Below, in pieces: positions 23,101 to 33,642 of a stretch of DNA of 64,000 bases. The notes beneath the pieces are model-generated. The model did not search any database. It was not told where the DNA came from and saw only the letters and a program-made list of their open reading frames with translations. The number at the start of each line of letters is the position of its first letter. The stretch's first letter is position 1. The DNA comes from Crotalaria pallida (taxonomy: Eukaryota > Streptophyta > Magnoliopsida > Fabales > Fabaceae). Both the position numbers and the translations under genes were made by a program. The stretch spans positions 21,098,001 to 21,162,000 of the forward strand of contig CM075655.1 in NCBI GenBank assembly GCA_037953625.1. The letters are read 5' to 3'.

Positions 23101-24535
23101 CATGAAAAATAATCAAGGTCCTTTGGTTTTCAAAGCTTGGCCGAATGAAACTTCAACCAAAATCAAGAAGAAAACTCAAATCTTTAACTTGAAATACTTG
23201 TAAACTTGAATCAAAGCAAAACCTTTTTAGAAAAGTTGTGTTCCTTTGTTTTCTCATGAAAACCGTGACATGCAAGTCATGGAATAAAAATTTTTAAAAC
23301 AAGAAAACCACATGCAAAGCTTTTTAAAATCAAGACCATGAAAATCAAGGCAAGTATCAAACCTTTTTCAAGATCAACACAAGGATCAAAGACTTTTTGA
23401 AAAGGAAATCAAAGATCAAGGCTTAGAAAATTTCAAGGTTAAAATCAATGCAAACAAATCAATTAGATCACCTTCATCAAACATCAAACTAGCATGCATG
23501 AACTTAGAATGAAATGAAAGCCATCACCACCTAATTTTCTAAGCAAGACCGAATAGGAATGTCCATGGTTTAAGGTTTTACAAATTTGTGGAGTTCTTGA
23601 AACTCAAGATCAAGACTTAGCAAATACTTACAAGCATAGATCCACAAAGAACTTAGACATGCATCAACAAATAACTTTACAAATCTTAGAAAAATTAAAA
23701 CTACTTAGAACAACCTAGGATCTTCGAATAAATCAAGGAAATAGAAAATATCTTCAACCTCTTCACTTAATCTTCAAGGATCTAAGGCTTAGAACTTGAT
23801 CTCCCTCTTCCTTTCCTCCTTGGTGCTCACGGGTTCTCCCTCTCTCTATGTGTTTCTAGTTCTTTCTAAGAGCTTGATGCTTCTCTTAGAAAATGTGTTT
23901 GGTTTTGGAAATGAAGTTGTGAAGCAAATGGGTGGTGTGCTACGGTTTGGACATATAAGAAGGCACACAACATTTCCTTCCTTGCCCTTGAGTCAATTCG
24001 GTCAAGAGTGCAACTAAGAAGGGTAATTTCGACCACATCAAGGCTTGCATGGCTCAAGCCAAGCCATTGGACAAATAGAGAAGAATTAGGGCTAAGCTTG
24101 CTTCCTATTGGTTGGTCAAATATCTTAACCACACTTAACACAAATCTAAACCTAGATGCTAATGGGTTACTAGCCTAGGGTTCAAGAAGTCAAGGCATGA
24201 CTCATACTTGCACTACACACACATGCATACGGCGACACATATGCACACACATGCACAAATTCATTTTTAATTTTCTTTATCATAAAATCACATTTTCCTT
24301 AAAATGCAAGGTATAAAATACTTAAAGAAATTCAATCCAAAATACAAAAATTCGAAACTCATAAAGTTTGTCTCAAATAAAATCATTTGCTTAAAAATCC
24401 AAAAATCATTTTAAATTCACCAAAATAAATTCAATCCAAGAAATATTCCTTGAAAACATCTTTTTAAAACACATTCTTCAAATAATCCTTTTAGGGTTTT
24501 AAAACAAATATGAGGTATTCAGACGGGGTGTTACA
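20194..24535 (-). mobile_element. Solo LTR of a gypsy-type element, 4.3 kb
   Basis: The ends are TGTAACAGCCC at 20194 and GGGGTGTTACA at 24535. The flanks AACTC (20189-20193) and AACTT (24536-24540) differ by one base, and the arm of the host element indicates the original was AACTT. The minus strand starts TGTAACACCCC, the usual start of Del/Tekay-like LTRs, so minus orientation is preferred (inference). There is no internal region, PBS or PPT. Bases 22300-23760 are A-rich with many AAATCAA/CTTGAAA words. Confidence 0.75.
20477..20818 (-). CDS. ORF within the solo LTR, unknown product
   Basis: It encodes 113 aa from a real ATG on the minus strand. It has a structured-looking first half (HMWPLQGGAWEVVPDGWIWR, then DDPRHILRGAGMDV) and a strongly acidic tail rich in Glu, Asp and Ser. 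It lies near the 3' end of the LTR in the preferred orientation. A similar GC-richer short coding-like segment occurs near the 3' end of the 9951-18539 LTR (about 18210-18330). It could be a conserved LTR feature or chance. No family is recognised. Confidence 0.3.
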   Translation of the reverse strand: MAYHVAIHMWPLQGGAWEVVPDGWIWRGDTRLEIDDPRHILRGAGMDVHVGQVTLRDYQDGGPREHHELNDDPAPIAAVVPQPMEEENASDSNYEAEAEMSEDMETDASSADE

Positions 24536-25217
24536 AACTTTGTCAATTTTAATTCTACGTAGTTGTTAATTATACACATAACAATCACACGTGTCCCTCT
24601 CTCTCCTATGTGTATGTAACTCTTGGAGAGCTTGGACGTCTTCTTACGTAAGATTAAAATTGACAAAGTTAATGACAACTCACAGTGGAACTAACAATGT
24701 TAATGATTAGAAATGTAAGGGACCAAATTGATACCAAATAAAAATAAAAGACCGAATTGAAATAAACAAAAATAAAGTAAGGGACTGGTGCAGCTGAACA
24801 TGGCACTGGTGCAGCTGATGAGACTAACATGACCGTTTACTCCGTTATAAGTGCCACGGGGACGCAAAAACGACGTCGTTTAAGGCCCCCAGTCAACTAT
24901 GTCATCACTCCATTAACGTCCGTTGACAGGGGTTAGGGGCAGGTACTAACATGAATGACTTTTAACAAAGTCAGGGACCTAAGAGCATTTTTGTTAATTT
25001 CAAGGACTAAAATGAAAATGCTGTATAAATTCAGGGACCAAAGTGACAGTTTACTCATTTTCGTTGGATATGCCAAGAAATGATCAAAATAGTGATAATG
25101 AAAAGTTAAAATAAAATTTTGGATAACATTGAAAAGCTTAAAAGTGAAGAATTGAGGAGTAATTGTTAGTGCTAAATCACCCAAAATCAATATCTGAACA
25201 ACCGAGCACCTGTGAAA

Positions 25218-25495
25218 TACTCTCTCTGTTCCTATTTATAAGGCATACTTATGCATATGACACGGACCAAGGAATGTATTTAAGTTTCTTGAAACTTTAA
25301 AAAAAATACTTTAACATTACAATCTTACCCTCTTATCTTGTATTGGGAATTTCATAATGTATTATTTCACATTAATGGACAAAGGGCAAATAAAAAAAAT
25401 AGCAATAAATGCTTCCTAGAAAATGCAAAGTGACTTATAAATAGGAACAAAGAATTCTTCTAGAATGTGCCCTATAAATAGGAACGGAGGGAGTA
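25218..25495. mobile_element. Stowaway-like MITE
   Basis: TA (25218-25219) is followed by CTCTCTCTGTTCCTATTTATA. The right end reads ATAAATAGGAACGGAGGGAG followed by TA. The terminal inverted repeat and TA duplication are those of Tc1/mariner-derived Stowaway MITEs. The paralogous repeat at about 27256 shows the unoccupied site GTGAAATAATAAAG. Confidence 0.85.
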
Positions 25496-25501
25496 ATAAA
25501 G

Positions 25502-25895
25502 TATTCCCTCCGTCCCTAATTATAAGGTCCTCTTGGGCATTTTTACGTCCACCAATGTTGTTGAATTCTATATTAAAATTGATATGTTCTTCCAAAAATA
25601 CCCCTCTACCAATTATTAGAACATAATAAATTTTTTCATTTTTCAATAATTAATTTAATTCCTAGATACTACTCCATTATCTATATTTAATGTAGTGAAC
25701 AATTTCCAAGCCATTTACAACATTAAACAAGCTCCATTTCATATTCCAATACAATTTTATTTATTTCTTCTCACAAAAACTTAGACCACAATAATTAGAT
25801 GTAAGGGTAATTTTGGAAAAAATTACAAAAAAATCTTATATTTAGGATCAAATTTTTTTACCCAAAGAGTCTTATAATTAGGGACGAAGAAAGTA
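25502..25895. mobile_element. Second Stowaway-like MITE
   Basis: TA (25502-25503) is followed by TTCCCTCCGTCCCTAATTATA. The right end reads TATAATTAGGGACGAAGAAAG then TA (25894-25895). It lies only 6 bases from the preceding MITE. The paralog at about 27262-27275 (ATAAAGTTATTATCCAGC) lacks it. Confidence 0.85.
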
Positions 25896-26684
25896 CTATC
25901 CAGCGAGTGCTCAGGAACCAAACTTTAAGTATTTGCGCATCCAAGCACCTAAGAGTTTTAAAGCATCAAACAGGTCAGTGCTTGTCTGCTTGAGCATCCA
26001 AACCTGCTAATTAGCTGAGTGCTCAAGCAACCAAAACACCAGTCTGAGCACTCATTACTGTAACTTGTTATGACATATAAACTATTCAACTTGGACATAA
26101 ATACTTCATTTCCAGCAAACCCTGGACATCTTTCAACAGCCATGAAACATTCTAAACTCTATTTTGGCAAAGTTGGAGGATCATATCAATCTTTGTCAAG
26201 AATCTTCATGAATTTGCCATTTGTAATCTCTTTTCAAGTAGTTTTTGCTATTAGTTTCATGTCTATCTAAACCTCTCTTTTGTTGGGGCTGGATATTTAA
26301 CAATATAGAGTTCTTTTATGATTAATTTAACTATCAATAAACATTTCTTTCTCCTTATGAGTCATGTATCTATGTATCTATGCTTCTAATGTTATCTTAG
26401 GCTTAACTATACGAAGATTGATATCTTGATTATGTATTCAATTGGAAAATTGATGTTTAATTGTGTTCATTGAGATTGGTGACCTTATATTTCATTAATC
26501 TCAAAATAGGTTATATATGAATTATTTCTTTCCTTAAAAATTATTGTTCTTAATGCTTTTGCATTGATTGTTTCACTTAAGGGATTACGGCTTTATTTAG
26601 GGGATTAAGGCTCAAATTCTTAAGGAATTGAGATTTGAGTATAATAGTGGATTTGGTTTTCATAAATAGGAGTTTGAACATGTG

Positions 26685-26893
26685 TTTTTTTTTTTTTTTT
26701 TTTATAACCCAGAGCCTGGACCCAACCACGTCAACCTTGAACCTGGGAGGGCTAGCCAAACTCGGGGGAGATATCTACCCTGTCCCTGGAGCGCTTCCCT
26801 CATAAATCTTAGGCATGTCCGTCGAACATGTAGCCACTAGGTAAACCTAGCCTTAGCGTGCTCTCCCTTTGTCAGTTGGGCCACGCCCAAGGG
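26685..26893 (-). mobile_element. tRNA-derived SINE with 17-bp target duplication
   Basis: This 209-bp insertion is flanked by a perfect 17-bp direct repeat AGGAGTTTGAACATGTG (26668-26684 and 26894-26910). It begins on the plus strand with a run of T, so it is a minus-strand element with an A tail. The other end is the head, where GTGGCCCAACTGACAAAGGG resembles an A box and TGTTCGACGGAC (complement of the segment near 26820) resembles a B box of a Pol III promoter. Length, tail and duplication length are typical of plant SINEs moved by LINE machinery. Confidence 0.85.
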
Positions 26894-27221
26894 AGGAGTT
26901 TGAACATGTGTTGATACCTTTTATTTGCAATTGATTGATATATCATGTAATCTAATACTCATATATTACTTTTTACACATTTTGCATACCAATTGTTTGA
27001 TATTTTTTCTCAACCAAAACCCAAACATATTTATTTACTTTTGTTTCATAGTATTTTTGTTTAATGCCAATATAACTCCATTTCAAATTATTGTCTAAAT
27101 AGTAATTTGACTTGCAAAGTGATACTTGAATTCAACTGGTAATCGACATTCGTTTTACTTACTTTCTTTAAAGCTACACAAAACCCGATACACTTGCTGA
27201 AAGTGTAAAGTTATTGGTTCT

Positions 27222-27440
27222 CAATCACCCAACATTCAATGCCTAAGCACTTGAGCACCTGTGAAATAATAAAGTTATTATCCAGCAAGTGCTTAAGCAA
27301 TCAACTTGCAGTGCTTGATAAGCATCCAAGCATCTGAGAGTTTTAAAGCATCAAACAAATCAGTGCTCAAACACCAAATGTTCAATGCCTGAGCATCCAA
27401 ACCTACGCATTTTAATGTTCATCAACTGAGTGCTCAAGCG
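27222..27440. repeat. Direct repeat with unoccupied MITE sites
   Basis: It is the second copy of the unit at 25180-26050. It contains the uninterrupted junction CTGTGAAATAATAAAGTTAT followed by TATCCAGCAAGTGCT. The words TGAGTGCTCAAGC and GCATCCAA recur in both copies. Confidence 0.75.
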
Positions 27441-27945
27441 TTGCTTTACTAAAACTTCAAACCTTTAAGTGCTTAGAGTGTTTGAGCATCGAATGTTACT
27501 TTTCAATTCTTCACTCTTAAGCTTCTCAAAATTATCCAAAATTTAATTTTAACTATTCATCATCATTTTAATCATTTCCTACCATAACTAACTAAGAGAT
27601 AAAGGGTATATCACTTTCACAAAAACAAGCCACTTCATTATAAAAAGTTGCATTAAGGGCAAAAAAATAAGTAGTAAAAAGAAAAAAAAAATCATCAATG
27701 ACTTTAAAATATCACTTTTAGCACAAGTAATAAGATGAAAAAAATACTTTGGGATAGGGGAAAAATAACTTCGCTTTCAGGCCTCGTTATCACGTTGGGT
27801 CGGACTCTGATAAATTGTAATTTGCTTTGTACAAAAGGAGATTGGAGGAGTTTTTATTTTGCCACCCCAAGGATTACTCATGCCACCCCCAAAACCCAAA
27901 TTTTTACCCATTATACCCCTTAAAAAAACTAAAAATACACGGATT

Positions 27946-28596
27946 GTAAGGGGTGCCTACGACCTGCAAGTCGTAGGCACCCCTTACGACCCAATCAAAA
28001 ACTGCCATTTTTGAACGGGTCGTAGGAGGGTGTTACGACCTACAGGTCGTAGTACCCTCTTACGACCCGTGTAAAATTTTAGTTTTTGTACGGGTCGTAA
28101 GAGGGTGCTACGACCTGCAGGTCGTAGGCCCCTTTTACGACCCGTGTAAAAACTAAATTCAGAAAATCCTATTTTTTTTTTGTTTTTTCTAATATAAAAT
28201 CCCCTAAACCCTTTTATACCTAAAACTTGGTTTTGGCATCAACTCTTAATCGCCATCATAATAATTTTATTGCTTTTAATGGTTGCTGTTGAACCAGAAT
28301 TACAAGGTAATTTCCAAAATTCATGCATGAACTATCCGAAAACATGTGTTTGATTTGTGTTTTTAATTAGGATGAATTTTTTCCCTAAGTCTAGTATCTT
28401 GAATTTACCAAATAGTTATAAATTTTTTTCAAGACGTACAATTCAAATATTTTTTACCTAGGTCGTAACACTGGGCTACGACCAAATGTTTTTGGCCAGG
28501 TCGTAACCCAGTGTTACGACCCATGTTTTTTTGCTAGTCATGATACTGGGTTACGACCATTGTGTTTCACCAGATCGTAACCCAGTGTTACGACCC
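27946..28596. repeat. Left array of GGTCGTAA/TTACGACC hairpins in the MULE
   Basis: Successive palindromic units lie at about 27946-27987, 28016-28070, 28081-28144, 28460-28520 and 28540-28594. Each has stems such as GTAAGGGGTGCCTACGACCTGC facing GGTCGTAGGCACCCCTTAC, and the spacer and stem inserts vary between units. A further half-unit is at 29063-29087, directly at the solo LTR insertion point. Confidence 0.85.
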
Positions 28597-28958
28597 TTTT
28601 TTTTATTTTAAAAAAAATCTTTTTTTTCTTTTTGCTTTATTTTTTTATTGACAATATAAGTTTTTTTTATTATTTTAAATTCCTACTATAACTTTGTTTT
28701 TTTTCATCCGTTTTATTTTTAAATTCCTAATATTTACTTTTTTTTAATTCCTAATTTTTTTCATTCAACAATGTTATTGCAGATTATAGTGATGACTTTT
28801 CACATAATAAAATTTTCGCAAGTAGAGACGAATTGATCCGTTGGGTTCAATCCTTTGGAAGAAATCAAAAACATTTGATCGTCATATATCGGTCAGACAC
28901 AGGCGGAGGATGTATAAGAGAAAACCTAGGGTTTTATTGGCTTGCCAAAGAAGTGTAA
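28279..28958 (+). pseudogene. MULE transposase N-terminal remnant (two exons)
   Basis: Exon 1 (28279-28306) starts at an ATG and encodes MVAVEPELQ. It ends at a GTAATT donor. Exon 2 (28783-28958) follows TTATTGCAG and encodes a segment with FASRDELIRWVQSFGRN and LIVIYRSDTGG, then stops at TAA after FYWLAKEV. This matches the plant MULE/FAR1-type N-terminal region, in which a short first exon is followed by a SRDELxxWV...RSD block. The zinc-chelating part, DDE core and SWIM finger are absent. Exon phases match across the intron. Confidence 0.6.
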
Positions 28959-29896
28959 AAAATCATTAATTTTCTGAAGAAAAAAAATCATTTTATGAAA
29001 AAAAATCATTAATTTTAAAAACCAAAAAAAAACAAAACAAACATTTTCTGAAAAAAAAAACAAGGTCGTAACACTGGGTTACGACCAAGGTTGTAACGTC
29101 CCTCGTTAAAAAAAAAAAGAATTTTGATTTCTTATGGATTATGTTGGAAAAATCGGAGTATGAATATTTTACTTTGTTTGTGGTACTCAAGTTTAAACCA
29201 TGCATTTGAAAGGGAATTCGGTGGAAGGAGTAGTTAATTTCTGAACATCTTAAAAATCATTTTGAGATAATCCTTATGGCACGAAATAGCTTTCGAAAAT
29301 AGCTTAGTTATAAGGTTATCCCAGGAAATTGACTTTAACAATACTTCCTTCATCACGAACCTAAATGATAAAATCAGAGTCAGCGGAATATATTAAAATG
29401 GTTTATTTATGTTTCCTTAGAGTTCATAAATCATGAGGAAGGTCATTGATTCATAAAATCAGGTGTAAAAACTTTATTAGTACCACCAATATAATCAAAT
29501 GATCAAATCTAAGTTTTACTCTGATACATCCCTCAAATCATAAAGTTACGATTTCTATCAAAAGTTGGAGACGTTCAGAGCTAGTCAATGGTCCTTCGTC
29601 CAATCATCCTTTTGGCCGGATCTTCAAGAGTTGTACAAGGAGTCTCAATCCCATGATCACTGATCTTTAGAAGATCTAAGTACCTGGTCAACACCTAATA
29701 AGGGCAGGGAGGTAAGCTATACTCATTCGCATAATCAAATGAGAATAAAGTACTAACATGCATAAGTAAGCAATTCATCATGATCCCAATGCATATACAC
29801 GAGTATCAAATATTCAAGTTATATGCACAACTTGTGAGTAAGCCACACGACTATGCCTGGAACGTGGTCCATAATTCCAATATTGATGTGCACATC

Positions 29897-30121
29897 TCGT
29901 CACCAAGACGAATATCCAACGTTCGCAGCAACCAATGTTGGCCACATTACCAAAATGTGACTACAATAATCCTTTCGTCACCAAGACGAAGATCGAACGT
30001 TCGCAGCAACCAATGCTGGCCACATTACCAAAATGTGACTACAATAATCCTTTCGTCACCAAGACGAATATCCAACGTTCGCAGCAACCAATGCTGGCCA
30101 CATTACCAAAATGTGACTACA
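29897..30121. repeat. Three tandem copies of a 78-bp unit
   Basis: Copies start TCGTCACCAAGACGAA at 29897, 29975 and 30053, and contain CGTTCGCAGCAACCAATG and ACATTACCAAAATGTGACTA. The inner motif CACATTACCAAAATGTG is itself nearly palindromic. The period is a multiple of three, so an open frame runs through it, but this is not evidence for a protein. Confidence 0.9.
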
Positions 30122-30847
30122 GGCAAGTCGTAACCAAATTGGTACTCTAGAGTACCCTCCTCATGTTCCTCGAACATGAGCAAATGATATGCTACACATC
30201 ACCATGCATAAATACATACCAACATTCCATTTAAGGTCATTCCTTCATCTCCATGCAATAAATTTACCAATGTAACGACAAGTTTGGTTCATAAACAAAA
30301 CGTCCCATTCGGATTGTACGTGCACGTTTTTAAAACGCATTTTCCTCAATCTCAACAACATTCTTTGAATGTTGCCCATGTTCTCAAAATGTGTTATCAA
30401 GCTTGTCATACAACCTTTGGTACTCTTAGAGTACAATTTCACGTCCCCCGAACGAATGACATTAGTAATCAAGCTTGGTATCATACGTCCCAATCCGAAT
30501 GTACGTCCACGTTCCCAGAACGAAATCAACAACATTACTCGAATATTGCCCACATTCCTAGAATGTGTCATCAAACTTATCGTGTACATTTGGTGCTTCC
30601 CGAATACCCTCTTCATGTTCTGCGAACATGACAAGTGGTATCCTATCGTCTTATCATCATGTATGAATGCACACAAATTCTCCATTTAAGACTATCCATT
30701 AATCTTATTGTGTGCAACATGCATTATGTTCGCTCACGTAATAACAATGTAATTTATCACAATATATCCTTCTTGGAACATAACCCGTTTCTTGGTAATT
30801 CATCCTTAACTTACTTGGAATTTGACTTAGTTAAAAATGGTATTTTG

Positions 30848-31165
30848 GTAGCATTTTGGTTAACAAGACTTGAGTATAATTAAAAACACTCGAGTAGAAT
30901 TTCCTTGGACTCGAGTGAATCATACTTTTCATAAAAGTACTCGAGTAATTCAGGAATACTCGAGTGTTTCTCAGATTTATCAAAATACTCGAGTGTTCTT
31001 CATGAGTACTCGAATGTTATTTGTTTTCCAGAAATTCATTTTCAGATTCATCAAAATACTCGAGTGTTCTTCATGAGTACTCGAGTGTTCTTCATTTTCC
31101 AGAAATTCAATTTTTCCAAAATTAGTCGAAATACTCGAGTATCATCCTTAATACTCGAGTGTTTT
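30848..31165. repeat. Cluster of ACTCGAGT palindromes
   Basis: About a dozen ACTCGAG(T) motifs occur with variable 15-40 base spacing, including a duplicated segment with TCATGAGTACTCGAGTGTTC. Two more copies lie at about 32418-32446 near the other end of the LTR. Confidence 0.8.
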
Positions 31166-32589
31166 CAGACAGATAACACTGTAAATTGTATTTTAACATA
31201 CCATTTTCAATTCTAGTCAATTACAATTAATACCAATGATCAACAGAGTTCCCTTTATACATATAAAACATGTTCCAGTCCATAAATTACATTGTATTAC
31301 AGTGAATCATAACTGAGCATCGATTATGCATGAAAATCACATTTTGAGCAACTTAGTATACCAAATTCCATTCTAATCATTTTTGGCATGAAAATAACTT
31401 GCATACAGTGCACATGCAGCATAACAAACTTGCTCAAACATATAGCATGTCTTAAAGTGGCCTCCATGCCATTTCTCTAATTCAAAACTATGCCCTTAAG
31501 CCTCATGGTGGCTCATCCTAATTTCAAATACATTTTATTCTCATTCTAGCAAATGGTTAGCTTCCCCCATACCTTAGGGTCGTGCTTGAACAAAAATTCC
31601 ATGGAGAACAGCAACCAAGAGCTCTAACCACTTCCAACCCGAACTTGTATGACAGTTTCAGCAGAGGTTCAAAACCACATTAACCGACATTTGAATCATG
31701 CATAAAAATTGGGGAAATTGGTTAGACTATGTTCTCTATAACATGAAATTTGAAAACCAATAAGTTTCAGACCAAAAGGGAGCCTGAGCTTACCACAATT
31801 GAAGCTCAAAGTCAGCTCTTTGAATCTGAACATTTGGTTTGGCAGATTTCGACACCTAACTTCGCAGGAGCATAACTTTTCGTCCAGGGACTCAAATTTA
31901 ACAAACTTGGTATCAAATCGAAGCTCGTTGAAAGAGATTTATAATGGTATATCACTCATGTCCTAAATATCAAGGATGAGAGAGAATCGAAGACAAGAAG
32001 GTGACGGATCTGAGCAGAGTTCTAGTTTTTGGCAGATTTGAAGCTCCAACTTGCAGAGCTCATTACTCCTCACACACTCAACCTTAGCTCACGATTTTTG
32101 GTTCTTTTCAAAGCTCTGGATGTGAGCTTCGAAACGGTGTATGGTTTGCTCTAGGAGACTCAGGGACGAAGACGAATTGAGTCTTGAAAGTTAAGAACCC
32201 TAAACTCGTTTTATGAGCTTCTACACTTGAATTTGTTGACCATATATCAATTCTTCTCCCTTGTTGAAGAAGATTGGAAGACTCCATGCATAAGGACACG
32301 AGTCCCAGGCATGTCTGGACTAGATGGTGTGGCAACACCAGCTGAATTCGTGACAATTCCGGACTCCCTTCATGGCTGGACAGCTGTCGTGCACCATCTT
32401 GAGCTATAAGACCCAGAATACTCGAGTATTTAACAAAATACTCGAGTATTTTGGCCAGTTTTCACTAAAAACTTTGTTTAATTAATTTTAACTCCAAAAG
32501 ACTTTCAATTATTGCTTTTAGGTCCTCCCCAAAGACTTAATTGCAAAAATCTAATATTTTATGCAAAAACCTCAACATGATAATATTTT

Positions 32590-32596
<7 letters not shown>

Positions 32597-32621
<25 letters not shown>
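32597..32621. repeat. (TA)n microsatellite
   Basis: An uninterrupted run of about 12 TA units inside the solo LTR. A second shorter TA run is at about 32918-32935. Confidence 0.9.
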
Positions 32622-32624
<3 letters not shown>

Positions 32625-33412
32625 TTCATATAATGCAAACCAAAAATCAAACATGAAAGCGTTATTTATTTATTAAACAATCATATTAATATATTTATTC
32701 GGAAAACGAAATTAGGGGTGTTACAAAGGTCCCTGTTACACGCAAAAAAAAACACCAAAAAAAAAAAACAATAAAAAAAAAGAGATCCAAACATAAACAG
32801 TTACAATCACAAGTAAAAATAATTATAATCTAATTTTAGAAGCTATACCAAACACATATAACTACACAATTTCAATGGAACTATTCCTGTATTATAATAG
32901 CTACAATTTTATATTATATATATATATATATATTATAATTAGTCTACAACTACACTTTAAAAATTTACTCCTTCTCTGATCACCATCATATTTTAGTTTT
33001 TTCTACACAAACGTAAAACAATGGAGAAAAGAAAAAGAAAAAAAAATGCATGTTATGACAAAGATTTACATTTACAGATTTACAAAAAAAAAAACAAACA
33101 TTTTCTACGAATAAATTAACAAAAATTAAAATGGGGAAAAACTAGGGTTCGGATTTCATACGAATAGTAAATAATTTAAAGCTAATAATGTGAATAATGT
33201 TAAAAGAGAATGAAAAACGTACCGGAAATTTGACAAAAAAGGTTGAATATGAGTGTGTGAGTAGTGATTCTGGTCTGCAATGTACCCTCTTAGGTTGAAT
33301 AATGTTAAGAGAGGCAGTGAGAGAAAATTCTTTTTTGGTAAGATTGAGAGAAAATTCTGAAATGGAGTGTGTGAGTAGTGATTATGAAATGAAGTATTCC
33401 TACGTTATAAAT

Positions 33413-33541
33413 TTAACGGGTCGTAAGGGGTGCCTCAGGTCGTAGGCACCCCTTACGACCCGTACAAAAATTTAGTTTTTGATTGGGTCGTAAGAAAGTG
33501 CTACGACCTGCAGTTCGTAGGTACCCCTTACGACCCGTGTA
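33413..33541. repeat. Right array of GGTCGTAA/TTACGACC hairpins in the MULE
   Basis: Two units, about 33417-33463 and 33484-33537, have the same GGGTCGTAAGGGGTGCC and GGCACCCCTTACGACCCG stems as the left array, in the matching inverted position. The arrays are therefore part of the extended terminal inverted repeats. Confidence 0.85.
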
Positions 33542-33642
33542 ATTTTAGTTTTTTTTTTTTAAAGGGATATAATGAGTAAAAATTTGGGATTTGAGATGGC
33601 ATGAGTAATCATTGGGGTGACACAATAAAAACCCGATTGGAG

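Larger units (their letters stand above)
20074..24786. mobile_element. Small fold-back element split by a solo LTR
   Basis: The left arm starts GGTCCCATACTTTATTTTTAG at 20074. The right arm ends in the diverged complement (AAAATAAAGTAAGGGACT, 24786). The arms remain complementary for well over 100 bp. Removing the solo LTR leaves about 366 bp with arms meeting around GTTGTCAACTTTGTC. There is no coding sequence. The family is not identified and flanking target duplication is not clear. Confidence 0.7.
25068..27588. mobile_element. Inverted-repeat element holding two MITEs and a SINE
   Basis: About 100 bp at the left (25075-25170, with GAAATGATCAAAATAGTGA and AAGCTTAAAAGTGAAGAATTG) is the diverged reverse complement of 27505-27588. 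Edges are approximate and no flanking duplication was fixed. Inside, two direct repeats of about 220 bp (25180-26050 and 27222-27440) share AATCACCCAA, GAGCACCTGTGAAATA, ATCCAAGCA and GAGTTTTAAAGCATCAAAC. The left copy is split by two Stowaway elements. No ORF is credible. Confidence 0.55.
29092..32725 (-). mobile_element. Solo LTR of a gypsy-type element, 3.6 kb
   Basis: The ends are TGTAACGTCC (29092) and GGGGTGTTACA (32725), flanked by an exact AAGGT duplication (29087-29091 and 32726-32730). The minus strand begins TGTAACACCCCTAATTTCG, the usual start for Del/Tekay-like LTRs. A segment near its 3' end (GCTTACCTCCCTGCCC on the minus strand, about 29720) resembles GCTCACCTCCTTACC near the 3' end of the 9951-18539 LTR, supporting relatedness and orientation. 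No internal domain remains. It contains a 78-bp tandem repeat and a cluster of ACTCGAGT motifs. Confidence 0.85.
27848..33634. mobile_element. Mutator-like (MULE) element, split by a solo LTR
   Basis: Terminal inverted repeats of at least 75 bp begin GAGTTTTTATTTTGCCACCCC at 27848. The complement of the right end reads GGGTTTTTATTGTGTCACCCC (33634). An exact 8-bp duplication GATTGGAG flanks it (27840-27847 and 33635-33642). Without the solo LTR the element is about 2.15 kb. A short two-exon coding remnant resembles the N-terminus of MULE transposases, but no catalytic domain remains. Inside both termini is an array of hairpins made of GGTCGTAA and TTACGACC. It is non-autonomous. Confidence 0.8.

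Noticed and set aside
29780..30150. 117-codon repeat protein (26-residue units)
   Set aside because: The 78-bp tandem period is divisible by three, which keeps frames open by chance. It is inside a solo LTR and lacks codon bias.
30284..30689. Open frames of 106-146 codons on both strands
   Set aside because: Overlapping, opposite, without domains, and inside the solo LTR.
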